Below are positions 7,799 to 16,816 of a stretch of DNA of 47,338 nucleotides, one piece after another. The number at the start of each line of letters is the position of its first letter. The stretch's first letter is position 1. The DNA comes from Pseudomonas sp. SST3 (GTDB lineage Bacteria; Pseudomonadota; Gammaproteobacteria; Pseudomonadales; Pseudomonadaceae): assembly GCF_003325755.1 (NCBI RefSeq), contig NZ_QORI02000028.1:1-47338 (forward strand). Reading direction: 5' to 3'. Made by a program: the position numbers and the translations under genes. A model generated the notes under the pieces. The model was given only the letters and a program-made list of their open reading frames with translations, was not told where the DNA came from and did no database searches.

Positions 7799-9400
7799 TT
7801 ACCTCGTCGACCGGAAGGATTCGGCGGACTTGCGCAGCTCATCCAGCCAGACCTGATCGTCCACCACTTGCGGCCGCATGAGGATGACCAGTTCGGTCTG
7901 CTGCAACGCCTTGCGCTGCTGCTGGAACAGCGTGCCTACCACTGGCAGCTTCGATGCCCAGGGAATGTTGGCATCGTTGTTGGTGCTGCGGTTTTCCAGC
8001 AGGCCGCCAATGACGACGACCTGGCCGCTACGAGCGCGCACGATCGAATCGGACTGGCGAGTGGTCGAGAGTGCCAACGGCAGATTGAAGACATTATCCG
8101 AGCCGCCCAGCTGGATGCTCTTGTTCTGGTCCTCCACGCGGCTCACGGTGGGCCGCACGTGCAGCGTGACCTGGCCGTTCTCGTCGATCTGCGGTGTAAC
8201 GTCGAGAGAGATACCAGAGAAGAACGGCGTCAGAGTGATGTCCAGGTCCGGTGCGGTGGTGCCGCCCACGAGTGAAGTGGTGGTGGTCGATACATCGGTC
8301 ACGAAGAACTCGTCGGTACCGACCTTGATGACTGCCTTCTGGTTGTTGAGAGTAGAGATCCGTGGGCTGGACAGCACGCGCACCTCGCCCTGAGTCTCCA
8401 ACAGTTGCAGTACACCGGTGAAATCGCCGACCTGTACGGCAGCGCTGAACACGCCGCCGACATTGTTCGGGCCGCTCAAGGCATCGCCCTGCACGCCGAG
8501 ACTGAAATCAGCGTTGCCCATGCTGCCGAGCTGCGCCCAGTTGATGCCGGACTGGAAGCCGTCGGATAGATTCACTTCGAGAATCTTCGTTTCGAGAATG
8601 ACCTGACGCTGCAGATTACGCTGCGCCTGGGAGAGAAAGCGCTCCACCGCCTGCTGGTCTGCGCTGGCCGCACGTACCACGAGCAATCCGCTCTGCGGAT
8701 TGACGACTACCTGATTACCCTCCTCGCCGCCGATCATCATCTCGATCACGGCGCGCACTTCGCTCCAGAAATCCACGTTACTGGTGGTCAGCAACTGGCT
8801 GGCATTGACGGTCGATGAGGTGCTACTGGTAGTGGTTCCGGCCGCGCCGACACCCGTGTTGTCGCTGCTGGTCACCTGACCCGAGCTGACCCGCGTGTCG
8901 GTCATGCCCTGGCGCTGAACGTTGAGATAATCCAGGTTGTAGGTTCGGGTGATCGCCTGATTCGGCTGGATCTGATAGCCATAAGCTGTGCGGCGGTAAT
9001 CGTAGCCATAGCTGTCGCGAACAGCCGCCAGGGTTTCCTCCAGGGTCACGTTGCGCAGACTGAAGGTCACATTTCCGGTCACGTCAGGATGCACCAGCAG
9101 GTTCTCGCCGGCGCTATCCATCAGACTCAGGAAAAACTCACGAGCGGGCATATCGCTGACGGCCACATCAAAACGTGGTCCCGTCATGATGCGGCTGTCG
9201 CCCATCGTCAACGGTGGAATCAGGCCTGCCTGAACCGAGGCCGGCGGCGCGACCTTTCGCTGGCTCTGTTCCAGGCTTTCCTCGAAGAGGCGATTGCTCT
9301 GCTCGTACAGGCGTTTGTCACCGTCTTCAAAGGTTTGGCAAGCGGAAAGCAGGCAGAACAGGCTCAACACGCCGAAGCGAGACATCAGGGTCGGCATCAT
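7799..9400 (-). CDS. mshL: MshL outer-membrane secretin
   Basis: A 533-residue secretin forming the outer-membrane channel for the pilus. The N-terminus carries a lipoprotein signal ending LLSAC (Cys21). An STN-like domain is seen at about 75-150 (FDVAVSDMPAREFFLSLM), followed by a Ser/Thr-rich linker (about 170-205), N-domain segments and the C-terminal secretin domain from about 270, with VLSSPRISTLNNQKAVIKVG and VVVIGGLLENRS, both standard secretin signatures. The lipid anchor might let MshL reach the outer membrane without a separate pilotin; this is inference. The ATG overlaps the mshK stop by four bases. Confidence 0.93.
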   Translation of the reverse strand: MMPTLMSRFGVLSLFCLLSACQTFEDGDKRLYEQSNRLFEESLEQSQRKVAPPASVQAGLIPPLTMGDSRIMTGPRFDVAVSDMPAREFFLSLMDSAGENLLVHPDVTGNVTFSLRNVTLEETLAAVRDSYGYDYRRTAYGYQIQPNQAITRTYNLDYLNVQRQGMTDTRVSSGQVTSSDNTGVGAAGTTTSSTSSTVNASQLLTTSNVDFWSEVRAVIEMMIGGEEGNQVVVNPQSGLLVVRAASADQQAVERFLSQAQRNLQRQVILETKILEVNLSDGFQSGINWAQLGSMGNADFSLGVQGDALSGPNNVGGVFSAAVQVGDFTGVLQLLETQGEVRVLSSPRISTLNNQKAVIKVGTDEFFVTDVSTTTTSLVGGTTAPDLDITLTPFFSGISLDVTPQIDENGQVTLHVRPTVSRVEDQNKSIQLGGSDNVFNLPLALSTTRQSDSIVRARSGQVVVIGGLLENRSTNNDANIPWASKLPVVGTLFQQQRKALQQTELVILMRPQVVDDQVWLDELRKSAESFRSTR

Positions 9401-9747
9401 GGCTGGGTACGGCTCGATTGAATGATGGGGGCGCTCAGGCGCAGCTCTTGCTGCTGGCCGTGGCGATCAATGACGACGGAATGCGGGCGGATCGCGGAAA
9501 TGCGGGCGTCGCCGAGGTGATCGCCTACCTTCAGGGTCTGCCCGTCGACCACCGCGTGAGCGCGACCTCCGCTGCGCAGAATGGCCTGCAAGCGCAACGC
9601 CGAGGTCACCTTGGCTTGCGCGTCGCTGGCGACTCGTCCGGCGGGCGGCTGGGTCGGGTCTAGTGCGAACACAGGTGCGGCGGCGACCACCAGCGACGCC
9701 AGGCCGAGGATCTTGACGGCAAACTTAAACACCAACCCACCCCGCAT
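9397..9747 (-). CDS. mshK: MshK-like periplasmic protein
   Basis: A 116-residue protein with an N-terminal hydrophobic segment (FAVKILGLASLVVAAAPVFA) that looks like a cleavable signal peptide, followed by LDPTQPPAG and a small beta-rich domain (LQAILRSGGRAHAVVDGQTLKVGDHLGDARISAIRPHSVVID). This is the pattern of PilP/GspC-like periplasmic proteins that couple the inner-membrane complex to the secretin. It overlaps mshJ upstream by 23 bases and mshL downstream by four. It is named by position and general architecture. Confidence 0.78.
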   Translation of the reverse strand: MRGGLVFKFAVKILGLASLVVAAAPVFALDPTQPPAGRVASDAQAKVTSALRLQAILRSGGRAHAVVDGQTLKVGDHLGDARISAIRPHSVVIDRHGQQQELRLSAPIIQSSRTQP

Positions 9748-10387
9748 CGCGACTCAATGTATGTAGATCGAGGATGACGCGTGCTCGGCTGGCACCATCC
9801 TCGCCCACTTCGTAATGCAAACTGTCCCAATGCAAACGCCAGCCGCTGGCCTGGATCGCGTTGAGGTAGGTGAGCAGATCGAAATAGCCGCCCTCAAGCG
9901 TCAGGCGCAGGCCGTGGCGATAGAACACCACCGGCGGCGCTTTTTCGTTCGGTTCGGACACTGCAGATGTAGGCAGGGCGAGCGGTGCAGACGAGCTTTC
10001 AAGGGCAACCAGCTTGAGCTTCGCCTGATTGCGCAACAGATCCTGCAACAAGGCCTTCATCTTTGCCGGCGACACCAGCGTGCTGGTTTCCAAGTCGATG
10101 CGCTGCAGCAATTGGTCATGGTTGGCCTGTGCTGTCGCCAATGCCTGCTGGTAGCTCAGATTGGGATCGGTGGCGAGCTTGGCCTGGATCTCCAGCACGT
10201 AGTTCTCGGCCGTGATCTGGCGGGCATGTGCCTCCGTTTGCCGATTGATTTCAGCGGTAATTCGCAAACCCAATGGCTCGGCAACCAGCAGCAGGTAGAG
10301 CATGATGAGCAGAGCCAGACCCACACCGAACGTCAGCCATTGCTCGCGTGGCGCCAGGCTCTGCCAGTGGCGTGTGAGCTTATTCAT
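9725..10387 (-). CDS. mshJ: MshJ-like PilO/GspM family protein
   Basis: A 220-residue bitopic protein starting MNKLTRHWQSLAPREQWLTFGVGLALLIMLYLLLV, with one transmembrane helix at about 19-37 and then a coiled-coil-like helical region and a small beta domain. This is the layout of PilO/GspM proteins, which pair with a PilN-like partner in the inner membrane. The ATG at 10387 is chosen because it gives the short basic N-terminus expected and overlaps the upstream stop by eight bases (ATGAATAA). The frame stays open further upstream only within the preceding gene. Confidence 0.8.
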   Translation of the reverse strand: MNKLTRHWQSLAPREQWLTFGVGLALLIMLYLLLVAEPLGLRITAEINRQTEAHARQITAENYVLEIQAKLATDPNLSYQQALATAQANHDQLLQRIDLETSTLVSPAKMKALLQDLLRNQAKLKLVALESSSAPLALPTSAVSEPNEKAPPVVFYRHGLRLTLEGGYFDLLTYLNAIQASGWRLHWDSLHYEVGEDGASRARVILDLHTLSRDAGWVGV

Positions 10388-10985
10388 CGCCCTGCTCCAC
10401 TGCCTGTGAGGACAACCGGAAACGCAGCAGATCCTGCCCGTCTCGCTGAAGATCGAAATGAGCAAAGTCCCGGCCACGGAAGGCCGTACTCTGGCCGAGG
10501 CTTTGCAGATAAAGCGGCAGAAGCTCCTGGTCCTGGGTCAACCCCTGAAGCGCCAGATCGTCACCGCCAGCATGTAGGCGAATCTGCGTCAGCCAGAGTC
10601 CTTGTGGTGGGTGTCGATCAGCCAATCCTTGTAACAGAGCGGCAAAACCGCTGCTGCGCTGCGCATCCAGCGCTTTCAGATGATCGGCCAATCGTTGCAA
10701 TTCACGATTCTCCGCCTCGCGCTCGGCCAGTTGCTGAGGTAACCGTGGATCGAGCGTAGGCTCACGAAAGTCAGCCTTGATCGCTTCGAGCGTGGCTTCG
10801 GCCTGCACAGCCTGTTGTTCGGCCAGCGTGGCGACACCTCGAGCCACATGCAGCTGCCAACCCTGCCAGACGCCATGGATGCTCAGCGCGGCGACAAGAA
10901 ACGCTGCTCCAAGCCGCATCTGACGCGGCCGTGGTCCACCGCCCCGCCGGCGTTCGCGTTGATACAGATTGATGTTCTGCATCAA
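10380..10985 (-). CDS. MshI2-like PilN family protein
   Basis: A 201-residue protein that starts MMQNINLYQRERRRGGGPRPRQMRLG. The motif INLY followed by basic residues is the peptide by which PilN-type proteins bind their PilM-type cytoplasmic partner. One transmembrane helix follows (AAFLVAALSIHGVWQGW), then a coiled coil rich in Glu, Ala and Leu (about 50-105) and a PilN-like ferredoxin-fold domain. It overlaps the PilM-like gene upstream by four bases and mshJ downstream by eight. In Vibrio PilM and PilN functions are combined under the name MshI; here they are two genes, as in other gammaproteobacteria with mshI1/mshI2. Confidence 0.83.
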   Translation of the reverse strand: MMQNINLYQRERRRGGGPRPRQMRLGAAFLVAALSIHGVWQGWQLHVARGVATLAEQQAVQAEATLEAIKADFREPTLDPRLPQQLAEREAENRELQRLADHLKALDAQRSSGFAALLQGLADRHPPQGLWLTQIRLHAGGDDLALQGLTQDQELLPLYLQSLGQSTAFRGRDFAHFDLQRDGQDLLRFRLSSQAVEQGDE

Positions 10986-11902
10986 CTCGCGTCCTGACGT
11001 AGGGCAGCGCCAACCGCGCCAATACAGAAGGCCTGGCTCGACTCGGGAAGATCGCTCGCCGGCTGGCCGGGAAATAGGTCACGCAGGTCCAGCCGCTGTA
11101 GATTGACCGCAAGTCCGGCGGCAAGGGCTTGATGCGTGCGTTCGCCATCCTGCTTCATGGGCAGTAGCAGCAGGCGGCTTATATAGCCCTTGCCCAACTG
11201 GCTTTCGTAGTAATCCAGTGAACGCTGTATTTCCAGCGTTACGCCGGACAGATCCTGTTCGGCCCGTGCCAGTCCGTGTTCCATGCGCCGCGCCATATAG
11301 AGCTCAGCGCTGTTCTGAACAGTGATGAGACCTTCACTGGTACGCAGGCGCAGCAGTGCCAAGTTCATCGCGTCCGCGCCAGCCAGCAGCCCCAGGTTGC
11401 GAAAGGCCATTTCGGTGATGTCGATGCTCGCCAGGGTCAACCCGGCGTGACGCACCAGCGAACGAACGTCGTTCATCCCGGATTTGCTCAGCACAACGCA
11501 GTACACCATGCGCGTGCGACCTCGATAGGCATCTTCGGGCAGGCTGAAACAGTCAAGAACAACGTCTTCCAGGGGCTCGCTGATCAGATCCTTGACACGC
11601 CAGCGCATCGCGTCACGCAGCTCATCGGCGGGAACTTCGGGCGCTTCCAGCAGGAACATTTGATAAGCGGAAGGATGCAGCAGGACGTTGACGGGCATGC
11701 CATTCAAGCCATGATCGGCAACGGCTTGTTTAAGCCGCTCGGCTTGAACCTCAGGCTTTCCTTCCAAATAGACGCAACGCTGCAACCGCGGCGCCTCACC
11801 ATGAGCGCGCTGAATTTGTGCAAGCGCGATGCCTTGCGGCCCAGGCTCGATGCCTAGCAGACTGCCAGCAGCAGCTTTGCGACGCTTGAAAAACAAATCC
11901 AT
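10982..11902 (-). CDS. mshI: MshI-like PilM family protein, first gene of the msh operon
   Basis: A 306-residue cytoplasmic actin-fold-type protein similar to PilM (SLLGIEPGPQGIALAQIQ at the N-terminus, RWRVKDLISEPLEDVVLDCFSLP in the middle, SLDYYESQ near the C-terminus). It would form the cytoplasmic ring that binds the N-terminal peptide of the PilN-like protein encoded next. The ATG at 11902 (MDLFFKRRK) is preferred because GGAG stands 11-14 bases upstream; a GTG seven codons earlier has no good ribosome site. It is the promoter-proximal gene of the cluster; no mshH or mshI upstream homologue follows before dinB. Confidence 0.85.
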   Translation of the reverse strand: MDLFFKRRKAAAGSLLGIEPGPQGIALAQIQRAHGEAPRLQRCVYLEGKPEVQAERLKQAVADHGLNGMPVNVLLHPSAYQMFLLEAPEVPADELRDAMRWRVKDLISEPLEDVVLDCFSLPEDAYRGRTRMVYCVVLSKSGMNDVRSLVRHAGLTLASIDITEMAFRNLGLLAGADAMNLALLRLRTSEGLITVQNSAELYMARRMEHGLARAEQDLSGVTLEIQRSLDYYESQLGKGYISRLLLLPMKQDGERTHQALAAGLAVNLQRLDLRDLFPGQPASDLPESSQAFCIGAVGAALRQDAS

Positions 11903-12010
11903 TGGCAAAGACACTCCAGGCACGACGCGGTGGTTCGGGTACGCGTAAGCAAGCGGTTCTTTGGCTAGCTTTCTGAGCTGATATCAAATAGCCATCGCCC
12001 AGCGAGCGAG

Positions 12011-12039
12011 ACTCTAACAAAATGCATCGGCGAGTCCAA
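12011..12039 (-). promoter_or_regulatory. Putative sigma-70 promoter of the msh operon
   Basis: On the minus strand TTGGAC (12034-12039) and TAGAGT (12011-12016) are separated by exactly 17 bases. Transcription would start near 12004 and leave a leader of about 100 bases before the mshI start. It is the best promoter match in the gap between dinB and mshI. Confidence 0.6.
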
Positions 12040-12270
12040 ATAATGTCGCGCGCCAGATTCAGCGGCTGTTACGTCAAAAAATCAGCGTAACTGGCTGATA
12101 TGCCGCCGGAACGATATCCACGGCTAACATTCGTCGCTCTGCAGCTAAAAGATTCGGTAGCCCATTGAGCGGCAAGGAATACGACGTCCGCTCCATTCGC
12201 GCCGCTTGGCGCGGCGCATAACAAGCGTGGGCATAGGTAGACGGAGCAGTAGCGGAAACGACCGGGGTGT
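12040..12270. other. Intergenic DNA between dinB and the msh promoter
   Basis: No gene is seen here. A perfect 7-base-pair hairpin (GCGCCGC/GCGGCGC, loop TTGGC) lies at 12199-12217, about 55 bases after the dinB stop. It lacks a clear U run on the minus strand, so it is only a weak candidate terminator for dinB. The remainder could hold regulatory sites for the msh operon, but no inverted or direct repeat stands out. Confidence 0.4.
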
Positions 12271-13410
12271 CTAAAACAGCCGTAGCTGCTCGAACCCGCC
12301 GCGCAGATCGATCAGCCGCACGCCGACACCGATCAGCCGCACCGGGCGCTTGCCTCGCGCGAAAGCGCCGGCGAGCAAATCGGCGTAATCCTCAAGTTCG
12401 AGGCCAGCCCCCGACTGCTCCAGTGTCGTCTGGGTGAAGTCGTGAAATTTGAGTTTTACGAAGGGCTTGCCCGGCCGATAACCGCTATCGAGCCGCGCCA
12501 TCCTCTTGGAGAGCTGTTCGAGCAGCTCCGGCAATCGCTCGAGGCAGGCAGCGAGATCCGGCAGATCGCGATCATAGGTATTTTCGACACTGACTGACTG
12601 GCGACGGCTTTCAACCTGAACCACCCGCTCGTCGATCCCATGTGCCAGTCCCCACAGCCTTTCGCCGAACGAGCCGAAATCCCGGACCAGATCCAGGCGC
12701 TTCCAGGTACGCAGATCGGCGCAGGTATGGATGCCCAGTCGCTTCAGCTTTTCCGCCGTGACCCGGCCAACCCCATGCAGCTTGTTGACCGGCAACGCCA
12801 GCACGAACTCATCGACCTGATTCGGTGTGATTACACACAGTCCGTCCGGCTTGTTCCAATCACTGGCGATTTTGGCAAGAAACTTGTTCGGCGCAACGCC
12901 TGCGGAAACCGTGATGCGCAGCTGCTGCCAGACCCGCCGGCGGATGTCTTGGGCAATGCGGGTGGCGCTGCCGGCAAAATGCTCGCAACCCGTCACGTCT
13001 AGATAGGCCTCATCGAGTGACAGAGGCTCGATCAGATCGGTGTAGGTCCGAAAGATCCCCTGTATTTCACGCGATGCTTCCCGGTAGGCATCCATACGGG
13101 GCCGAAGGATCAGCAGATCCGGACAGAGCTTCAGCGCATGCCCGGATGCCATCGCCGAGCGCACACCATACGCACGCGCTTCGTAATTGCAGGTGGCAAT
13201 CACGCCACGACGATCTGCCAGCCCACCTACCGCAATTGGCCGGTTTGCGAGACTGGGGTCGTCACGCATTTCGATGGCTGCATAGAAGCAGTCGCAATCG
13301 ACATGGATGATTTTTCGGGTCGGATTAACGGCGGGAAACTCGTAGCTGCACCAATGAACGCCCTCATCGCGCAGATGACTTGCAGCGGACGGGGACGGGC
13401 CGGCGAACAT
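12271..13410 (-). CDS. dinB: DNA polymerase IV (Y family)
   Basis: A Y-family translesion polymerase. The conserved core starts TRKIIHVDCDCFYAAIEMRD, with the metal-binding Asp of DCDCFYAAIE and the later SLDEAYLDVTG carrying the catalytic Asp-Glu pair. The thumb helix-hairpin-helix region VNKLHGVGRVTAEKLKRLG and the little-finger domain (RRQSVSVENTYDRDL) follow. Family members normally begin at or one residue before TRK, but here that codon is CCG and no ATG, GTG or TTG is in frame nearby. The nearest in-frame ATG is at 13410, giving a 31-residue extension; a GTG at 13485 is a further alternative. Neither has a strong ribosome site, so the start is uncertain. Confidence 0.9.
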   Translation of the reverse strand: MFAGPSPSAASHLRDEGVHWCSYEFPAVNPTRKIIHVDCDCFYAAIEMRDDPSLANRPIAVGGLADRRGVIATCNYEARAYGVRSAMASGHALKLCPDLLILRPRMDAYREASREIQGIFRTYTDLIEPLSLDEAYLDVTGCEHFAGSATRIAQDIRRRVWQQLRITVSAGVAPNKFLAKIASDWNKPDGLCVITPNQVDEFVLALPVNKLHGVGRVTAEKLKRLGIHTCADLRTWKRLDLVRDFGSFGERLWGLAHGIDERVVQVESRRQSVSVENTYDRDLPDLAACLERLPELLEQLSKRMARLDSGYRPGKPFVKLKFHDFTQTTLEQSGAGLELEDYADLLAGAFARGKRPVRLIGVGVRLIDLRGGFEQLRLF

Positions 13411-13537
13411 TATCGCTGATCCATTGCTCGACGAGGACACCGCTGGATCACTCGAACCGAAGCGGGCGAACAATCCTTCAGACACCGAGTCGGAATTAGA
13501 GAGTACGACCTAACATTCCACTACCGGAGGATTTTCT

Positions 13538-13813
13538 ATGAAAAGCATTCCCCTGGCCGCGGCAATCTTCACCAGCCTTGTAGCCACCGGCGCGCTGGCC
13601 AATCAGGACGATACGCATGACGGCGCGCACGGCACCACCGGCGATACTCACGGCAGTGCCATGAGCGAGAACCATCAGCGCGCCAACACCGCTGACGTCG
13701 GGAAAGACGGCAAAACCATGGATCAGAAGATGAAAAACGAGGTGCAGGATGATTGGCGCGAAGACGCCGAAGAGCGCCGCGACGCCGATACCAGCAAGCC
13801 GGAACAGCGCTAA
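13538..13813 (+). CDS. Small secreted His/Asp-rich protein of unknown function
   Basis: A 91-residue protein with a strong ribosome site (GGAGG about 8 bases before the ATG) and a clear cleavable signal peptide (MKSIPLAAAIFTSLVATGALA). The mature part is about 70 residues, highly polar, without Cys, rich in Asp, Glu, His, Gly and Thr (DDTHDGAHGTTGDTHGSAMSENH) and probably unfolded on its own. The His/Asp clusters could bind metal ions, but that is only suggested by composition. It is divergent from dinB and convergent with the thioesterase gene. I do not recognise a family. Confidence 0.8.
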   Translation: MKSIPLAAAIFTSLVATGALANQDDTHDGAHGTTGDTHGSAMSENHQRANTADVGKDGKTMDQKMKNEVQDDWREDAEERRDADTSKPEQR

Positions 13814-13830
13814 GGTCCGGCCTGGGCCGG

Positions 13831-14280
13831 TTAAAGCTCGAGGGGATAAGGCTGGATTAATGCCTTGCCGTACCCCTCGACAAACTCCGCCGGCATTCGC
13901 TTGGGCTTTCCGTTCGATAGCTGGATGCAAACGAAGGTAGTCTGGGCACGCAGCAAGGTTGCGCCATCAGCGGGCCTGATCAGCTGAAAGTTGCGCTTCA
14001 TTTTCAATCGCTGATCCGAATCGACGATCCAGGTTGCCAGCTGCAGGCGATCACCCTGATAGGCCGCGGCCAGGTAATCAATTTCATGCCTGAGCACCGC
14101 CATTGCACGATCCAGCCGACGATAGTCCTCCAGCCCCAGCCCTAGGTTCTGCGAGTGCTGCCACGCGCACCGCTCCAGCCAGGACACGTACACCGCGTTA
14201 TTGGCATGACCCAGCTCATCGATATGTTCGGCCTCGACGGAGAAGTCGATGATGAACGCGTCGGTTTGATCCCAGATCAT
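13831..14280 (-). CDS. Acyl-CoA thioesterase, 4HBT/YbgC-like hot-dog fold
   Basis: A 149-residue single hot-dog domain. The motif HIDELGHANNAVYVSWLE near the N-terminus has the Asp21-x-x-x-His25-x-x-Asn28 arrangement usual in 4-hydroxybenzoyl-CoA/YbgC/FatA-like thioesterases, in which Asp is the usual catalytic residue. LQLATWIVDSDQRLKMKRNFQL and AQTTFVCIQLSNGKPKRMP are the later strands. The ATG at 14280 is chosen because GAGGGG precedes it; the frame is open upstream without a better start. Substrate is not predictable from sequence; acyl-CoA hydrolysis is the family role. Its stop lies 17 bases from that of the convergent small secreted protein. Confidence 0.85.
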   Translation of the reverse strand: MIWDQTDAFIIDFSVEAEHIDELGHANNAVYVSWLERCAWQHSQNLGLGLEDYRRLDRAMAVLRHEIDYLAAAYQGDRLQLATWIVDSDQRLKMKRNFQLIRPADGATLLRAQTTFVCIQLSNGKPKRMPAEFVEGYGKALIQPYPLEL

Positions 14281-14457
14281 GCATACCCCTCGCTGTGCTG
14301 TGCGCCGTCGGATCGCGGCCATGCCTATTGGAAGCCAGACGCTCATGAATGTCACGCAGGCGGTCATCTTCTGATGACGGGCCATTCAGCGCCTTTTATC
14401 GTTTCAGGCTGATGAAAGCGGCTATCAGCAGCGTCACTGATCAAATCGCGCCCAAAA

Positions 14458-14493
14458 CAAAAAGGGCCACTTCGTTAGAAATGACCCTTTGAT
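14458..14493 (-). terminator. Terminator of the tRNA-Ala/tRNA-Glu operon
   Basis: A hairpin with arms at 14461-14469 and 14482-14490 (AAAGGG/CCCTTT core, one mismatch) lies just beyond the last tRNA-Glu. Read on the minus strand it is followed by a T-rich run (TTTTTGTTTT). Confidence 0.6.
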
Positions 14494-14514
14494 GCCCAAA
14501 ACGGGCAAAAAAAA

Positions 14515-14590
14515 TGGCGTCCCCTAGGGGACTCGAACCCCTGTTACCGCCGTGAAAGGGCGGTGTCCTAGGCCACTAGACGAAGGGGAC
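14515..14590 (-). tRNA. tRNA-Glu (UUC), second copy transcribed last
   Basis: 76 bases including encoded CCA. Acceptor GTCCCCT pairs with AGGGGAC; the anticodon loop is CTTTCAC, anticodon TTC; the T arm GGTTCGAGTCC is intact. Identical over its length to the copy at 14765-14840. Confidence 0.97.
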
Positions 14591-14638
14591 GAAACCTTCG
14601 ATGAACAGATCGCGAAACCGCTACGACCTGTCGTGGAT

Positions 14639-14714
<76 letters not shown>

Positions 14715-14764
14715 GGATTTAACGTCTCCCGACTCGCGCCGCTTACGCTTCGCGTTCTGAATAA

Positions 14765-14840
14765 TGGCGTCCCCTAGGGGACTCGAACCCCTGTTACCGC
14801 CGTGAAAGGGCGGTGTCCTAGGCCACTAGACGAAGGGGAC
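14765..14840 (-). tRNA. tRNA-Glu (UUC), first copy transcribed
   Basis: Same 76-base sequence as the tRNA-Glu at 14515-14590, anticodon TTC with CCA encoded. It lies 52 bases after the first tRNA-Ala in the direction of transcription. Confidence 0.97.
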
Positions 14841-14892
14841 GCAAAGCCCTTCAAAGGCAACCGATCAAACCAACCGGTGCGGCAATCGAGAT

Positions 14893-14968
<76 letters not shown>

Positions 14969-14986
14969 ATCTCGAGGACGGGGCGC

Positions 14987-15015
14987 ATATTAGGTGCGGG
15001 CCTGCACAGTGTCAA
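14987..15015 (-). promoter_or_regulatory. Strong sigma-70 promoter of the tRNA-Ala/Glu operon
   Basis: On the minus strand a perfect TTGACA (15010-15015), a 17-base spacer and TAATAT (14987-14992) are followed by a GC-rich discriminator (GCGCCCCG), as expected for a stringently controlled stable-RNA promoter. Confidence 0.88.
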
Positions 15016-15138
15016 CGATATTTTTGCCTCGGCCCGAAGATTTTCTGGCATCAGAACAAATACTTACCGCCGACGAGTGGCAACAGCCAAACCTTGCGAA
15101 GCAGCATCAAGTGGCATGCCGCTCCACTCACATGCCGG

Positions 15139-16620
15139 TCAGGCCATCGATGCGTACAGCTTTTCCCATTCTTTGACTTCCTTCTTCGATGCGCCACCCA
15201 GCAGTTCCAGCGCTTGTCGCAGACGGAAGCGGGTCAGGTCAGGCCCAATGATCTCCATCGCATCGAGCACCGACACCGAACTGGCCTGGCCGGTGATCGA
15301 GGCGAACATCAGCGGCATCACATCACGCAGCTTCAGCTCGAGATGCGCAGCGACGGCCTGAATGCAATCGGTGATGCGCTCTTTGTCCCACTGCCGCAGC
15401 GCTTCCAGTTTCCACAGGGTCAGCTGCAGCACCTGGCGCACCTGGGTAGGATCGAGCCTTTTGTGTTCGAACAACGCAGGATCCAGGCTCAGCGCGCCAG
15501 AGAAGAAGAACCCGGCGAGTGGCGCGATCTGGCTGAAGGTCTCTACGCGCTGTTGCACGTGCGGCGCGATCCGCATCATGTAGTCGGGATTGAATGCCCA
15601 TCTCTGCACGGCGTCGGCGAACTGCTCGACCGACAGTTCGCGCAACCACTGGCCGTTGAGCCAGGACAGCTTCTCGACATCGAAGATAGGTCCACCCAGC
15701 GACACGCGATTGATGTCGAAGTGCTCGATCATTTCCGTCAGGGTGAATTTTTCGCGCTCATCAGGCATGGACCAGCCCATGCGCCCCAGATAGTTGAGCA
15801 TCGCCTCAGGCATGAAGCCCATGCGCTCATAGAAGGTCACTGATGTCGGGTTCTTGCGCTTGGACAGCTTGCTCTTGTCCGGATTACGCAGCAGCGGCAT
15901 ATAGCACAGCTGTGGCTGCTCCCAGCCGAAGTACTCATAAAGCTTGATCAGCTTCGGTGCGGACGGCAGCCACTCCTCGCCGCGCAATACGTGAGTGATG
16001 CCCATCAGATGGTCATCGACGACGTTGGCGAGGAAGTAGGTTGGCAATCCGTCGGCCTTCATCAGGACCTGCATGTCCATGCGATCCCAGCCGATCTCAA
16101 CCGTGCCACGGAGCATGTCCTGCACTTGGCAGACACCCTCGGTCGGTACTTTCATGCGGATCACATGGGACTCGCCCGCCGCGATACGCTGCTGAGCGGT
16201 ATCGGCGCCGATGTGCATGCAATGGCCGTCGTAGCGCGGCGTTTCCTTGTTGGCCATCTGCTCGGCACGTACCTGGTCCAGACGCTCTGCGCTGCAGAAA
16301 CACGGGAAGGCATGACCCTTGGCGACCAGCTCGTCCGAGTATTTCTTGTAGATCTCGCCACGCTCGCTCTGGCGATACGGGCCATGTGGGCCGCCCACGT
16401 CCGGCCCCTCGTCCCACTCGATACCCAGCCAGCGCAGCGCGTCGTATATCTGCTGCTCGGACTCGCGGGTCGAACGCAGCTGGTCGGTGTCCTCGATGCG
16501 CAGGACGAACTGGCCGCCATGCTGGCGAGCGAAGCAAAGGTTGAACAGCGCGATATACGCGGTGCCGACGTGGGGATCGCCGGTGGGAGATGGCGCGATA
16601 CGGGTGCGAACGGTGGTCAT
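15139..16620 (-). CDS. gltX: Glutamyl-tRNA synthetase
   Basis: A 493-residue class I aminoacyl-tRNA synthetase that charges tRNA-Glu. The N-terminus [27 protein letters not shown] has the HIGH-type signature (PHVG), and KLSKRK near the middle is the KMSKS loop. The C-terminal half is the helical anticodon-binding region. The start at 16620 is chosen as the usual first residue of the family; the frame is open eight codons further without support. It lies directly upstream of the cluster that includes two tRNA-Glu genes, a neighbourhood also familiar in Pseudomonas aeruginosa. About 200 bases with no visible gene separate it from uvrB. Confidence 0.97.
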   Translation of the reverse strand: MTTVRTRIAPSPTGDPHVGTAYIALFNLCFARQHGGQFVLRIEDTDQLRSTRESEQQIYDALRWLGIEWDEGPDVGGPHGPYRQSERGEIYKKYSDELVAKGHAFPCFCSAERLDQVRAEQMANKETPRYDGHCMHIGADTAQQRIAAGESHVIRMKVPTEGVCQVQDMLRGTVEIGWDRMDMQVLMKADGLPTYFLANVVDDHLMGITHVLRGEEWLPSAPKLIKLYEYFGWEQPQLCYMPLLRNPDKSKLSKRKNPTSVTFYERMGFMPEAMLNYLGRMGWSMPDEREKFTLTEMIEHFDINRVSLGGPIFDVEKLSWLNGQWLRELSVEQFADAVQRWAFNPDYMMRIAPHVQQRVETFSQIAPLAGFFFSGALSLDPALFEHKRLDPTQVRQVLQLTLWKLEALRQWDKERITDCIQAVAAHLELKLRDVMPLMFASITGQASSVSVLDAMEIIGPDLTRFRLRQALELLGGASKKEVKEWEKLYASMA

Positions 16621-16816
16621 GATGTTCTCGAATCGGGAGCACAAGAAAGATACAGCGGCTGGCGACGTCCATGCTCATCGCCGATCAGCGCTTGTAAAGG
16701 CGCGATGTTAACAGGCGCACCTCTACCGGCTCCACCAGACGACATCCGTGACGGGCACTGACGCGCCCTCCTTCGAAACGCTGCGTGCGGCGGCTTCATT
16801 ACGTGTGACCAAGCGA

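Noticed and set aside
12199..12217. A terminator for dinB
   Set aside because: The hairpin is perfect but has no U run on the minus strand, so it is kept only as a note in the intergenic feature.
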